Positions 1 to 7,364 of a stretch of DNA of 8,840 bases are shown piece by piece. Position numbers and translations under genes: made by a program. The notes below the pieces were generated by a model. The model was given only the letters and a program-made list of their open reading frames with translations, searched no databases and was not told where the DNA came from. Origin of the DNA: Bacillota bacterium (GTDB lineage: Bacteria > Bacillota > DTU030); the NCBI GenBank assembly GCA_012842325.1, contig DUTA01000118.1, positions 1-8,840 of the forward strand. Direction: 5' to 3'. How positions within the stretch are numbered: the stretch's first letter is position 1; each line of letters begins with the position of its first letter.

Positions 1-358
1 CCACCGCCCCGGCTGGGGCAGTCAGGATCTCCAGGCGGGATACGGCGGCAATGCTGGGCAGGGCTTCCCCGCGAAACCCCAGGGTCACAATCCCTGTCAG
101 GTCTTCCTTGGTTTTTATCTTACTCGTGGCATGGCGCCTGAGAGCCAGGAGGACCTCCTCCTGGGTCATACCGACACCATCGTCCCGAACCCTGATAAAT
201 TCCAGGCCCGAACCGGCAAATTCAACATCAACATGGGCGGCCCCGGCATCGATGGCATTCTCCATCAATTCCTTCACCACAGCGGCCGGGCGCTCTATCA
301 CTTCTCCGGCGGCGATTAGGTTGGCAACCTCCCTGTCCAAGACCACAATGCGGGACAA
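1..358 (-). CDS. mutL: DNA mismatch repair protein MutL, N-terminal part (runs off left edge)
   Basis: MutL is the GHKL-ATPase matchmaker of mismatch repair. It couples MutS bound at a mismatch to strand nicking and removal. The visible 119 residues are the start of the ATPase domain. Motif I is VVKELMENAIDAGA with catalytic Glu30 and Mg-binding Asn34. Motif II is RDDGVGM with Asp59, where most homologues have DNG. RRHATSKI lies at 74-81 and LGFRGEALPSIAAVSR at 93-108 (motif III and the ATP lid). The N-terminal IAAGEVIERPA is also typical. The start is a TTG at 356-358, chosen because MSRIVVLDREVANLIAAGEV begins exactly where the family does and the GGGGGAAGG at the end of mutS is its ribosome binding site. 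One base separates the mutS stop from this TTG, which suggests translational coupling. The endonuclease motif and C-terminal dimerisation domain lie outside the window, so nicking activity cannot be judged. Confidence 0.97.
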   Translation of the reverse strand, partial: MSRIVVLDREVANLIAAGEVIERPAAVVKELMENAIDAGAAHVDVEFAGSGLEFIRVRDDGVGMTQEEVLLALRRHATSKIKTKEDLTGIVTLGFRGEALPSIAAVSRLEILTAPAGAV

Positions 359-359
359 T

Positions 360-2963
360 CTACCTTCCCCCTTTATCTTCCCCCTTGAGGAGTGACTGCA
401 ATTCTACCAGGGCCTGCAATGCTTCCAGAGGGGTCATATTCAAGGGATCCAGACACTGCAGGGCGGCCAGTACCTCCCTTTCCTGAAAAGAAAATAGGTC
501 CAGTTGAACCGGTTCAAACCCGGTGCTGGCTATCTCCTTTGCTGCCTCCTGCTCCCCTTCCAGCAGGGCCAGGATTTCTTCGGCGCGCCTAATTACAGCT
601 TCCGGCAGACGGGCCAGACGGGCCACGTGAATACCGTAACTCCGATCACTGGCGCCGGGAATAATCCTGCGCAGGAAAATGATATCTTTGCCCCTTTCTT
701 CTACGGCAATGGTATAGTTTTTAACCTGCTGATAATCCTTGGCCAGGGTCGTCAATTCGTGGTAGTGGGTGGCAAAGAGGGTCTTGGCCTTCAACCGCTC
801 CAGAATGTATTCGGCAACGGCCCTAGCAATGGCCAGGCCATCATAGGTGGAGGTGCCCCGGCCGATTTCATCCAGAATGATCAGACTGTTGCTGGTGGCA
901 TTGCGCAGGATATTGCCCACCTCATTCATTTCCACCATAAAGGTACTCTGGCCCGATGCCAGGTCGTCGGCAGCCCCAACCCGAGTGAAGATCCGGTCAA
1001 CGACACCGATTTCCGCCGCCCTGGCCGGAACGAAACTCCCCATCTGGGCCATGAGGACAATGAGGGCTACCTGGCGGATATAGGTTGATTTGCCCGCCAT
1101 ATTGGGTCCGGTAATAAGAAGAAGCTGGTTTTGGCTGTCCAGCAGGGTGTCGTTGGGAACAAAGGGGGTATCGGTCAGCATTTGCTCTACCACCGGGTGG
1201 CGGCCGTCCTGAATGGCAATCCGGTTGTCAGTAGTCAGGGTGGGCTTATTATACCGGTATTTTATGGCCGCCTGGGCCAGGGAAAGGAGGGCATCGATTT
1301 CCCCAATTATTTTGGCTACCCGCTGCACCCGTTCAATCTCCCCGGCCACCTGCTGCCTTAACTCGATAAACAGCTGGTATTCCAGCTCGATGCACCTGTC
1401 CTGGGCTCCGGTTATCTCCGCCTCCCATTCTTTTAGTTCCGGTGTTATGAAACGTTCGGCGTTGACCAGGGTCTGTTTCCGGATATAATCCTGGGGCACG
1501 GCTGCCAGGTTGCTCTTGGTGACCTCCAGGTAATAACCAAAGACCTTGTTGTAGCCAACCTTGAGGTTTTTGATGCCCGTGCGTTCCCGTTCCCTGACTT
1601 CCAGTTCAGACAGCCACTTCCGCCCTTTTTTGGTCAGGGCCCGCAGCCGGTCTACCTCCCCATGGTAACCAGTCTTGATCAAATTGCCCTCCCGCAGGCT
1701 TGCCGGCGGATCTTCGTTCAGGGCAGCCTCCAATAGCTGCCAGAGGTCGGTACAGGGGTCCAGGGCCTCCCGGAGGGAAGTCAGCCTGGGGGCCTTTGCT
1801 GCCGCCAGCGCCTCCTTAATGGCCGGCAACAGGGCCAGGGATCTCTTCAGAGCCAGAAGATCCCGAGCTGTGGCCGTTTGGTAGACCACCTTACCCATCA
1901 GGCGCTCCAGATCGTAGATCCCTTTGAGGCTGTCGGGAAGGGCTGTCCGAAGGGCGCTCTCAGCGACGAAATCTTCCACCGCCTCCAGGCGCTCGGCAAT
2001 CCTTTCCTTATTGAGCAAAGGCTGTTCCACCCACTGCCGCAGGGTTCTACCCCCCATGGCGGTAAAGGTATGATCCAGCACCCCCAGGAGGGTAGCTCTT
2101 GTCTTGTCATTCCGCAGGCTCCTGGTCAGCTCAAGATTCCGCCTCGTTGCCCCGTCAATAACCATATAGTCGCTGACCCGGTAGGCCTCTAATCCTTTGA
2201 TGTGTATGGGATCTACCCTTTGGGTTTCCCGCAGGTAGCAAAGGATGGCTCCGGCGGCACAGGCACCGGCCTGAAACTCTTCCCCTTCCGGCAGGCTGAC
2301 GGAGGCCAGTTCCCTTTCCAGCAAAGCAAGGGAGGCCGCCAGAGCGAATTCCTCCTCCCGGCGGGGAGAAGGCAAGACCGGGAAGAAAGGCTTCAGTTCC
2401 TTTATTAGCTGCTGCAGTTCCCCATCATCCCGGGGGTAAAGGCACTCAGCCGGCTGCAGCCGCAGCATTTCACTGCGCAGGGCGTCAACCTGCCCTGTTC
2501 CTCTGAACCCGGTCACTTTAAAATCCCCCGTCCCGGCATCGATATAAGCCAGGCCCAGGGAGGTCCCATACTGGGCTACTGCAGCCAGGTAATTGTTTTT
2601 CTTTGCCTCCATCACCTGGGGATCGAGAAAGGTTCCCGGGGTCACGATCCTGGTAACTTCCCTTTTTACCAGGCCGGTGCTGGTCCTGGGATCTTCCACC
2701 TGTTCGCAAATGGCCACTTTATAGCCCTTTTCCAGGAGACGGGCGATATAGGTGTCGGCGGCATGGTAGGGCACACCACACATGGGCATCCGCTTCCCCT
2801 TGCCTGCATCCCGTCCCGTCAGGGTAATCTCCAACTCCCTGGCGGCAATTTCTGCATCTTCGAAGAACATCTCGTAAAAATCCCCTAAACGAAAAAAGAG
2901 GATTTTGTCCTGGTGCTGTGCTTTGATCCTTTTATACTGGGCCACCATAGGGGTATCGGCCAT
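360..2963 (-). CDS. mutS: DNA mismatch repair protein MutS
   Basis: MutS recognises mismatches and small loops, then slides as an ATP-bound clamp that recruits MutL. The protein is 867 residues, full length for MutS1. In order it shows the mismatch-reading domain I with GDFYEMFFEDA (the Phe-x-Glu wedge at 29-31) and PMCGVPYHAADTY, the connector, the core/lever helices, and the ATPase. In the ATPase, Walker A GPNMAGKST starts near residue 619, the DDLASGQSTFMVEM signature is present, Walker B LIILDEIGRGTSTYDG starts near 694, and THYHELT follows. The C-terminal QLDLF at about 820-824 fits the beta sliding clamp binding consensus. DPLNMTPLEALQALVEL at the end is the usual C-terminal tail. Two in-frame ATGs occur. 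I chose the second (MADTPM) because GAGGG lies 6 bases before it but only 0-1 bases before the ATG at 2969. No disruption is seen. It has its own promoter and is coupled to mutL. Confidence 0.98.
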   Translation of the reverse strand: MADTPMVAQYKRIKAQHQDKILFFRLGDFYEMFFEDAEIAARELEITLTGRDAGKGKRMPMCGVPYHAADTYIARLLEKGYKVAICEQVEDPRTSTGLVKREVTRIVTPGTFLDPQVMEAKKNNYLAAVAQYGTSLGLAYIDAGTGDFKVTGFRGTGQVDALRSEMLRLQPAECLYPRDDGELQQLIKELKPFFPVLPSPRREEEFALAASLALLERELASVSLPEGEEFQAGACAAGAILCYLRETQRVDPIHIKGLEAYRVSDYMVIDGATRRNLELTRSLRNDKTRATLLGVLDHTFTAMGGRTLRQWVEQPLLNKERIAERLEAVEDFVAESALRTALPDSLKGIYDLERLMGKVVYQTATARDLLALKRSLALLPAIKEALAAAKAPRLTSLREALDPCTDLWQLLEAALNEDPPASLREGNLIKTGYHGEVDRLRALTKKGRKWLSELEVRERERTGIKNLKVGYNKVFGYYLEVTKSNLAAVPQDYIRKQTLVNAERFITPELKEWEAEITGAQDRCIELEYQLFIELRQQVAGEIERVQRVAKIIGEIDALLSLAQAAIKYRYNKPTLTTDNRIAIQDGRHPVVEQMLTDTPFVPNDTLLDSQNQLLLITGPNMAGKSTYIRQVALIVLMAQMGSFVPARAAEIGVVDRIFTRVGAADDLASGQSTFMVEMNEVGNILRNATSNSLIILDEIGRGTSTYDGLAIARAVAEYILERLKAKTLFATHYHELTTLAKDYQQVKNYTIAVEERGKDIIFLRRIIPGASDRSYGIHVARLARLPEAVIRRAEEILALLEGEQEAAKEIASTGFEPVQLDLFSFQEREVLAALQCLDPLNMTPLEALQALVELQSLLKGEDKGGR

Positions 2964-2998
2964 CGGCATCCCTCTTCTCAGAATACTGCTTGTTTTTA

Positions 2999-3007
2999 AT
3001 TATAACA
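2999..3007 (-). promoter_or_regulatory. Extended -10 promoter of mutSL
   Basis: On the minus strand the sequence reads TGTTATAAT, a perfect TATAAT with the extended -10 TGn directly before it. It lies 36 bases upstream of the mutS start. The hexamer expected at -35 is a T-run that belongs to the miaB terminator and matches TTGACA poorly, so the extended -10 must carry most of the recognition. This gives mutSL a promoter independent of miaB. Confidence 0.75.
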
Positions 3008-3020
3008 CAGGGTACTTTGG

Positions 3021-3054
3021 AAAAAAAGGAAGAACCAGGTACACTGGTCCTTCC
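3021..3054 (-). terminator. Rho-independent terminator after miaB
   Basis: On the minus strand GGAAGGACCAG pairs with CTGGTTCTTCC (11 pairs including one G-U), with a 5-base loop, and is followed by seven Ts. It starts about 30 bases after the miaB stop codon and separates miaB from mutS. Confidence 0.92.
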
Positions 3055-3083
3055 CGCCTGTTTCCATCCATACCCTTTGCCCT

Positions 3084-4427
3084 TTAAACCAGCTCCCCAT
3101 ACAGGTTCCATGTTTGGGGGCGGGTGATGCGCACCGTCACCAGCTGCCCCATCAATTCCTCAGCCCCGGGGAAGAGCACCAGCTTGTTGGTCCGGGTCCG
3201 TCCCGTCAGGAACCGCCCCTCCTTCTGGCTGGTTCCCTCCACCAGCACCTCAACCTCCCGGCCCCGCAGTTCCTCATTTATTTCCTTGCTGATGCGGTCC
3301 TGTAATTCCATCAACCGGTTCAGCCGTTCCTTCTTCACCTCCTCCGGCACCTGGTCCTTCATATTGGCTGCCGGAGTGCCGCTGCGGGGGGAGAAGACAA
3401 AGGTAAAGGCATTGTCAAAGCGAACCCGCCGGACAATGTCCAGGGTGGCGGCAAAGTCTTCCTCTTCCTCACCGGGGAAACCCACGATAATATCGGTAGT
3501 AATGCTGTTGTTTGGTACCTCTTCCCGAATTCTATCTACCAGTTCCAGGTAATCTTCCCGGGTGTAACCCCGGTTCATCCGTTCCAGAACCCGATTGCTT
3601 CCCGCCTGAATGGGAAGGTGAAAATGTTCGCATACTTTGTCGCAGTCCCGGACAGCTTCAATAATTTCCTCCGAAAAATCCCGGGGATGGGAGGTTGTAT
3701 AGCGGATGCGCTGGATTCCTTCCACCTGATTAACTTCCCGCAAGAGGCGGGCAAAGGAAACCCCCCTTTCCAGATCCCGCCCATAGGTATTGACATTCTG
3801 CCCCAGGAGGGTCACTTCCTTGTAACCTTCCCGGGCCAGCTGGGTAACCTCATTAATAATATCCTGGAGGGGACGGCTTTGCTCCTTACCCCGAACATAG
3901 GGGACTATACAATAGGTACAAAAATTGGTACAGCCATAGGTAATAGTAACATAGGCTTTCAGTTTCCCTTCCCGCTGGGCGGGAAGATCCAGCAGGGAAG
4001 CCTGGCCTTCTTCCCACACCTGCACTACAGGTTCAGCCTGAGCGGCAGCCCTGCCGATAAGCTCAGGCAGTTCCTGGATGTTGTGGGTACCGAAAACAAA
4101 GTCAACATGGGGGGCCTTGGCCAAAACCCTCTCCTTGTCCTTCTGGGCCATGCACCCACCCACACCGATTAAAAGATCCGGCCTCCTCTTTTTCAATGGC
4201 CGTAAGGCATTTAAACGTCCATAAATCTTGCGCTCTGCTGTCTCACGGACACAGCAGGTATTGAAGATAATCAGGTCTGCCTCTTCCATCCTGGCAGCCC
4301 TGCGATAGCCCATTGCAACCAAGATGCCGGCAAGGGTCTCACTGTCCCTTTCATTCATCTGACAGCCATAGGTCCGGATAAAATACTTTTTCCCCTTCCC
4401 AAAATCAGTAAAAGTTTCCGCAGACAC
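3084..4427 (-). CDS. miaB: tRNA-2-methylthio-N6-dimethylallyladenosine synthase MiaB
   Basis: MiaB is a radical-SAM enzyme that adds a methylthio group to i6A37 of tRNAs reading UNN codons, in the cytoplasm. From the chosen GTG start it has 447 residues, the normal family length. The N-terminal methylthiotransferase domain shows YGCQMNERDSE (Cys22), FNTCCVRET (Cys58) and GVGGCMAQ (Cys92), the three ligands of the auxiliary 4Fe-4S cluster. The radical-SAM core carries YGCTNFCTYCIVPYVRGKE, the CxxxCxxC at Cys166, 170 and 173. HLPIQAGSNRVLERMNRGYT and IVGFPGEEEEDF follow. The C-terminal 60 residues form a TRAM RNA-binding domain. The frame stays open to an ATG at 4571, but that would add 48 unconserved residues, overlap the upstream ligase, and begin before a good promoter. 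The GTG at 4425-4427 has GGGAAGG 8 bases upstream. A GTG at 4436 and a TTG at 4442 are alternatives. Sequence identity to MiaB (rather than MtaB or RimO) is supported by the NTCCVRET motif and the mutS neighbour. Confidence 0.96.
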   Translation of the reverse strand: MSAETFTDFGKGKKYFIRTYGCQMNERDSETLAGILVAMGYRRAARMEEADLIIFNTCCVRETAERKIYGRLNALRPLKKRRPDLLIGVGGCMAQKDKERVLAKAPHVDFVFGTHNIQELPELIGRAAAQAEPVVQVWEEGQASLLDLPAQREGKLKAYVTITYGCTNFCTYCIVPYVRGKEQSRPLQDIINEVTQLAREGYKEVTLLGQNVNTYGRDLERGVSFARLLREVNQVEGIQRIRYTTSHPRDFSEEIIEAVRDCDKVCEHFHLPIQAGSNRVLERMNRGYTREDYLELVDRIREEVPNNSITTDIIVGFPGEEEEDFAATLDIVRRVRFDNAFTFVFSPRSGTPAANMKDQVPEEVKKERLNRLMELQDRISKEINEELRGREVEVLVEGTSQKEGRFLTGRTRTNKLVLFPGAEELMGQLVTVRITRPQTWNLYGELV

Positions 4428-4467
4428 CTTTAACACCTTCCCCAAAATCCCTTCTTTTTTCCTCAAT

Positions 4468-4487
4468 ATTGTTGCCCCGCTAACAAT
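4468..4487 (-). promoter_or_regulatory. Inverted repeat in the miaB leader
   Basis: A 6-base perfect inverted repeat, ATTGTT with AACAAT separated by 8 bases, lies in the predicted 5' untranslated region of miaB, between the promoter and the start codon. It could be a repressor operator or a weak RNA hairpin. No T-run follows it, so it is not a terminator. No regulator can be assigned from the sequence. Confidence 0.3.
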
Positions 4488-4514
4488 TGGTGTACAGCCG
4501 GTCTTCAATACATC

Positions 4515-4523
4515 AGTATAGCA
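4515..4523 (-). promoter_or_regulatory. Extended -10 promoter of miaB
   Basis: The minus strand reads TGCTATACT, an extended -10 element (TGn) with TATACT, 18 bases beyond the stop codon of the ligase gene. No convincing -35 is found at 16-18 bases. Transcription would start near 4508, giving a leader of about 80 bases before the GTG start chosen for miaB. Confidence 0.55.
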
Positions 4524-4540
4524 TGAAAAGATACAATCTT

Positions 4541-5491
4541 CTAGACCGGAATCCCTTCCGCCAGCCTGCACTCCCGGGGTGGAATGTCTGCCACTTCCTG
4601 GATGCTCGGTTGCCTGAGCAGATAATCATCCGTCCAGCCCAAGTGCTGTATTCTTACCGTAAACCGGGGTTTGACCCACCGGGCAGAAGGGGAAACCCGG
4701 GGGCCGTTGGCAAAGGGCCGGTCGGGGATCTGGAGCAGGCGCAAGCTTTCCGTCAAGCTGCGCCATTCCTCCTGGGTCAATCTGCCCGTTCCCACCCGCC
4801 CCACATAATGGAGAGAGCCCCGGTCATCATACAAGCCCAGGAGGAGGGCATTGGCTCTGGACCCGTCCAGGGTAAAACCCCCGATAACAGCCACCAGGTC
4901 ATGGTAATTCTTTATTTTTAACCAGTAATCCTTCTTACCCCCCAGTATGTAGGGGGAATCCAGTCTCTTCATCACAATGCCTTCCAATCCCTGCTCCTTG
5001 ACGGCTGCAAATAAAGCCCTGCCATCGCTGTAGCTGACCACTCTCAGGCAGTACCCGTTGGGGAAAATAATCCGGGAAAGTATTTCCTCCCTGTCCCGGA
5101 AAGGCCGTTCTCCAAGCCATTCCCCATTGCAGTAAAGAACATCAAAGATCAGATAGGCGATGGGGATGGTTCTTTGGAGTTCTTTGACCCGTTCCGGACG
5201 TCTGATGCCATCCCTTTTCATAACCCGGGAGAAGGAGGGTTTCCCATCCTGCCCCAGGGCAACCACCTCCCCGTCCAGGATGGCCGAGGCGGCGGTGCAG
5301 TAGGACTTGATAGCCGTCAGTTCTGGATAGTGCCAGGTTCGCTCCTTCCGCCTGCGATTGAATAGCCGAACGCCTATCCCGTCCCAATAGGTCAGGAGAC
5401 GGACCCCGTCCCACTTGATCTGTCCGATCCATTCTGTCCCCCTGGGAATTGTGGTGCTGGCCTTGGGTTCCATGGGTATGACCGGTTCCAC
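4541..5491 (-). CDS. Stand-alone ATP-dependent DNA ligase (LigD ligase-domain type)
   Basis: This predicted ligase seals nicks using ATP through a covalent lysyl-AMP intermediate. The 316-residue protein shows all nucleotidyltransferase motifs: IKWDGVR (motif I, adenylated Lys26), RLFNRR, ILDGEVVAL (motif III, Asp73-Glu75), YLIFDVLY (IIIa), EGIVMKR (IV, Glu170) and WLKIK (V, 190-194). An OB-fold domain follows, with LLLGLYDDRGSLHYVGRVGTG and a C-terminal WTDDYLLRQPSI region. In that region the usual hydrophobic-Glu-Val strand is replaced by FTVRI. It lacks the polymerase and phosphoesterase domains of full LigD and the N-terminal DNA-binding domain of large ligases. The start is a GTG with GGAGG 8 bases upstream; the PMEPKA stretch corresponds to the family's usual N-terminus. 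Such ligases act in Ku-dependent end joining or base-excision repair, alongside the NAD-dependent housekeeping LigA. No ku gene is in the window, so the pathway is open. No strong promoter was found in the 107-base upstream gap. Confidence 0.92.
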   Translation of the reverse strand: MEPVIPMEPKASTTIPRGTEWIGQIKWDGVRLLTYWDGIGVRLFNRRRKERTWHYPELTAIKSYCTAASAILDGEVVALGQDGKPSFSRVMKRDGIRRPERVKELQRTIPIAYLIFDVLYCNGEWLGERPFRDREEILSRIIFPNGYCLRVVSYSDGRALFAAVKEQGLEGIVMKRLDSPYILGGKKDYWLKIKNYHDLVAVIGGFTLDGSRANALLLGLYDDRGSLHYVGRVGTGRLTQEEWRSLTESLRLLQIPDRPFANGPRVSPSARWVKPRFTVRIQHLGWTDDYLLRQPSIQEVADIPPRECRLAEGIPV

Positions 5492-5598
5492 AGATTCTCC
5501 CTCCCCACCAAGAATCCACCTTTAGTTTGTGTCCCAGGAGGAAAAAATAACACCTTTCCTGTTGACCCGACTGGCAGCCTTTTCAACCACCAGCCATT

Positions 5599-5624
5599 AA
5601 AAAAGAGGGCTATTGCCCTCTTTT
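5599..5624 (-). terminator. Rho-independent terminator after the decarboxylase gene
   Basis: On the minus strand AAAAGAGGGC pairs perfectly with GCCCTCTTTT around an AATA loop, and the run of Ts continues for two more bases. The hairpin begins at the base right after the TAG stop. Because both arms end in A/T runs, it could also work weakly on the plus strand. Confidence 0.92.
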
Positions 5625-7139
5625 CTAAAGGCCGGCTTCTTGACCAATGGCCCGGTGCTGTTGCACCAGGACAAGATTCTGGGTAAGGACCTTCACCCGT
5701 TCCAGATGCGGGTCCTCGGTCCCCTGTAATACCAGGCCCTCTGCTTTCAGGATCCTGATATAATCGATAATTTCCCTGGAAAACCTCTCCCCGGGGCAGA
5801 TCAGCGGTATCCCCGGCGGGTAGGCCATAATCATCTCGGCACTGATCGCCCCCTCGGCCTCGTCCAGGGAAACCGCCCTGGTTTCACCATAAAAGGCAGC
5901 CCGGGGCGACACCAGGGCGGCGGGCAAGGGCGGCAGGGCCCGGGTAAACTTCCTGATGCTCCCCCCTTTGCCCCAGGTCTTCACCAGATCCTGGAAACAG
6001 TCGACCAGGTACTGGACCATCTCCCAGCTATCTCCGATGCTGAGGAGAAGGATAATATTATAGAGGTCTGACAGCTCCACTTGTATCCGGTATTTATGGC
6101 GCAGGATTGACTCTACCTCCTGGCCCGACAGGCCCAATTGCTGGACATTTATGGTAATCTTGGTTGGGTCCAGATACCGGCAGCCCGGCCTGCCCTCGAT
6201 ATGCTTTTCATCAAGGAGCTCAATCCCCGGCAGCCGGGAGAGCTGCCTCCTTACCCAGCGGGCTTTCCTGAGCAGACCGGCCAGCAATCTGGTCCCCGCC
6301 AGGGCCATCTGCTTCCGGGCAAAATCCAGGGAGGCCAGCAAAATGTAGGAGGGGCTGGTTGTCTGGGTTAAGTTTAATACTGCCTTGACCCGCTGGGGAT
6401 TGACCAGCTTGCCCTGCTGCAGGAGCAGAGAGCTTTGGGTCAGGGAACCCGTCAGCTTATGGGTACTGGCGGCACTGAGGTCGGCCCCGGCTTCCATGGC
6501 GGAAGGCGGCAGGTCCGGATGAAAGCAGAGGTGGGCTCCATGGGCCTCATCAACAAGGACCGGAACATTCCGGGCGTGGGCAACCTCCACAATACCCTCC
6601 AGGTCGGGGGCAACACCGTAATAGGTAGGATTAATTACAAATACGCCCTTGGCATCGGGATGCTCCCGGAGGGCCCGCTCCACGTCTTGCGGGGTAATAC
6701 CGTGGGCAATACCAAAACGCTGATCAACCTCTGGTTGTAGATAAACCGGTTGCACGCCACTCAAAATCAGGCCACTGATGGCAGAGCGGTGGGCATTGCG
6801 CGGCACAATGAGCTTATCACCCGGGGCGCAAACGGCCATGATCATCGCCTGAATACCGCAGGTAGTTCCGTTCACCAAAAAGTAGGCATGTTCAGCCCCA
6901 AAAGCCTCGGCAGCCAGGTCCTGGGCTTCCTTAATAACATCCAGGGGGTTGAGGATATTATCTAGACCTTCCATACAGGTTAAATCAATGCCCAGGGTTG
7001 TGGCCCCTAATTTTTCCCTCAGCTCCGGATTGCCCCGGCCCTGTTTATGACCTGGTACATGAAAGGGAATAATCCCTTCCCCTCGATAGGCACACAGGGC
7101 TTCCCATAAAGGTGTTCTCTTTTGCTCTCTTTTCTCCAT
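5625..7139 (-). CDS. speA: Orn/Lys/Arg decarboxylase, SpeA (arginine decarboxylase)-like
   Basis: This is a PLP-dependent decarboxylase of the aspartate-aminotransferase fold, most like the short Bacillus SpeA/YaaO group. It probably makes agmatine from arginine for polyamine synthesis, but lysine or ornithine cannot be excluded from sequence. At 504 residues it has the usual length of that group. It lacks the N-terminal wing domain of the large inducible enterobacterial enzymes. Visible family motifs are FHVPGHKQGRG (26-36), VNGTTCGIQAM (PLP phosphate region, about 89-99), PRNAHRSA (His117 expected to stack on the cofactor), INPTYYGVAPDL (169-180), VLVDEAHGAH (Asp197 contacts the pyridine nitrogen) and STHKLTGSLTQ with the Schiff-base lysine Lys228. 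The ATG start has a G-rich AAGGGTGGTGGG upstream. The gene appears monocistronic: it has its own sigma-A-type promoter and a terminator touching its stop. No speB, speE or antiporter gene is adjacent, so substrate is not supported by context. Confidence 0.9.
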   Translation of the reverse strand: MEKREQKRTPLWEALCAYRGEGIIPFHVPGHKQGRGNPELREKLGATTLGIDLTCMEGLDNILNPLDVIKEAQDLAAEAFGAEHAYFLVNGTTCGIQAMIMAVCAPGDKLIVPRNAHRSAISGLILSGVQPVYLQPEVDQRFGIAHGITPQDVERALREHPDAKGVFVINPTYYGVAPDLEGIVEVAHARNVPVLVDEAHGAHLCFHPDLPPSAMEAGADLSAASTHKLTGSLTQSSLLLQQGKLVNPQRVKAVLNLTQTTSPSYILLASLDFARKQMALAGTRLLAGLLRKARWVRRQLSRLPGIELLDEKHIEGRPGCRYLDPTKITINVQQLGLSGQEVESILRHKYRIQVELSDLYNIILLLSIGDSWEMVQYLVDCFQDLVKTWGKGGSIRKFTRALPPLPAALVSPRAAFYGETRAVSLDEAEGAISAEMIMAYPPGIPLICPGERFSREIIDYIRILKAEGLVLQGTEDPHLERVKVLTQNLVLVQQHRAIGQEAGL

Positions 7140-7210
7140 GACCCACCACCCTTATACACTTAATGTAGGCATTTATAAAGTGAATCTTTTTCATTTTCCA
7201 CAACGTCTAT

Positions 7211-7239
7211 ATTAAAGCACACCAGAACCTCTTTGGCAA
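7211..7239 (-). promoter_or_regulatory. Sigma-A-type promoter of the decarboxylase gene
   Basis: On the minus strand TTGCCA (-35, five of six matches) and TTTAAT (-10, five of six matches) are spaced by exactly 17 bases, and the -10 is preceded by TGC (extended -10). Transcription would start near 7204, leaving a leader of about 65 bases before the ATG. It sits just past the terminator of the preceding unit. Confidence 0.75.
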
Positions 7240-7252
7240 GACCGGTTGACAC

Positions 7253-7292
7253 AAAAAAATAAGGCTAAACCGTACTCTCTTACGGCAGCCTT
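7253..7292 (-). terminator. Rho-independent terminator with a two-part stem
   Basis: On the minus strand AAGGCT pairs with AGCCTT and, inside it, CCGTA pairs with TACGG around a 6-base AGAGAG loop. The two stems are separated by an asymmetric internal loop (1 versus 3 bases). An A and then seven Ts follow. It most likely ends the transcript carrying the two small genes upstream. Confidence 0.8.
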
Positions 7293-7315
7293 GTCCATTT
7301 ATATAAAGGTATATC

Positions 7316-7354
7316 GGGGACAGGGTCCCCGTACTGCCAGTCCGCCCTGTCCCC
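7316..7354. repeat. REP-like inverted repeat GGGGACAGGG/CCCTGTCCCC
   Basis: A perfect 10-base inverted repeat, GGGGACAGGG (7316-7325) and CCCTGTCCCC (7345-7354), encloses 19 bases. A second palindrome, GGGGAC-AGG-GTCCCC (7316-7330), shares the left arm, so two mutually exclusive hairpins are possible. No T-run follows on either strand. GGGGACAGGG-type palindromes are a familiar intergenic repeat style in clostridial genomes and resemble REP elements mobilised by RAYT transposases. That identity is inferred, since only one copy is in the window. It lies between the stop of the 66-residue gene and the terminator at 7253-7292. Confidence 0.6.
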
Positions 7355-7364
7355 TAGAAACCGG

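Noticed and set aside
51..395. Plus-strand open frames opposite mutL and mutS
   Set aside because: They are antisense shadows of genes whose protein motifs are unmistakable on the minus strand; their translations are low-complexity Ser/Pro/Arg-rich and lack ribosome binding sites.
5392..5586. Minus-strand 64-residue frame overlapping the start of the ligase gene, as a possible N-terminal extension or frameshift
   Set aside because: The ligase GTG start has an ideal GGAGG at 8 bases and the protein begins where the family does; no frameshift is needed.
5492..5598. Promoter for the ligase gene
   Set aside because: TGTTATTTT resembles an extended -10, but no -35 fits and the hexamer matches only four of six; not strong enough to annotate.
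7253..7354. Possible riboswitch or small RNA upstream of the decarboxylase gene
   Set aside because: The structure lies upstream of the decarboxylase promoter (7211-7239), so it is not in its leader; it is better explained as the previous unit's terminator plus an intergenic repeat.
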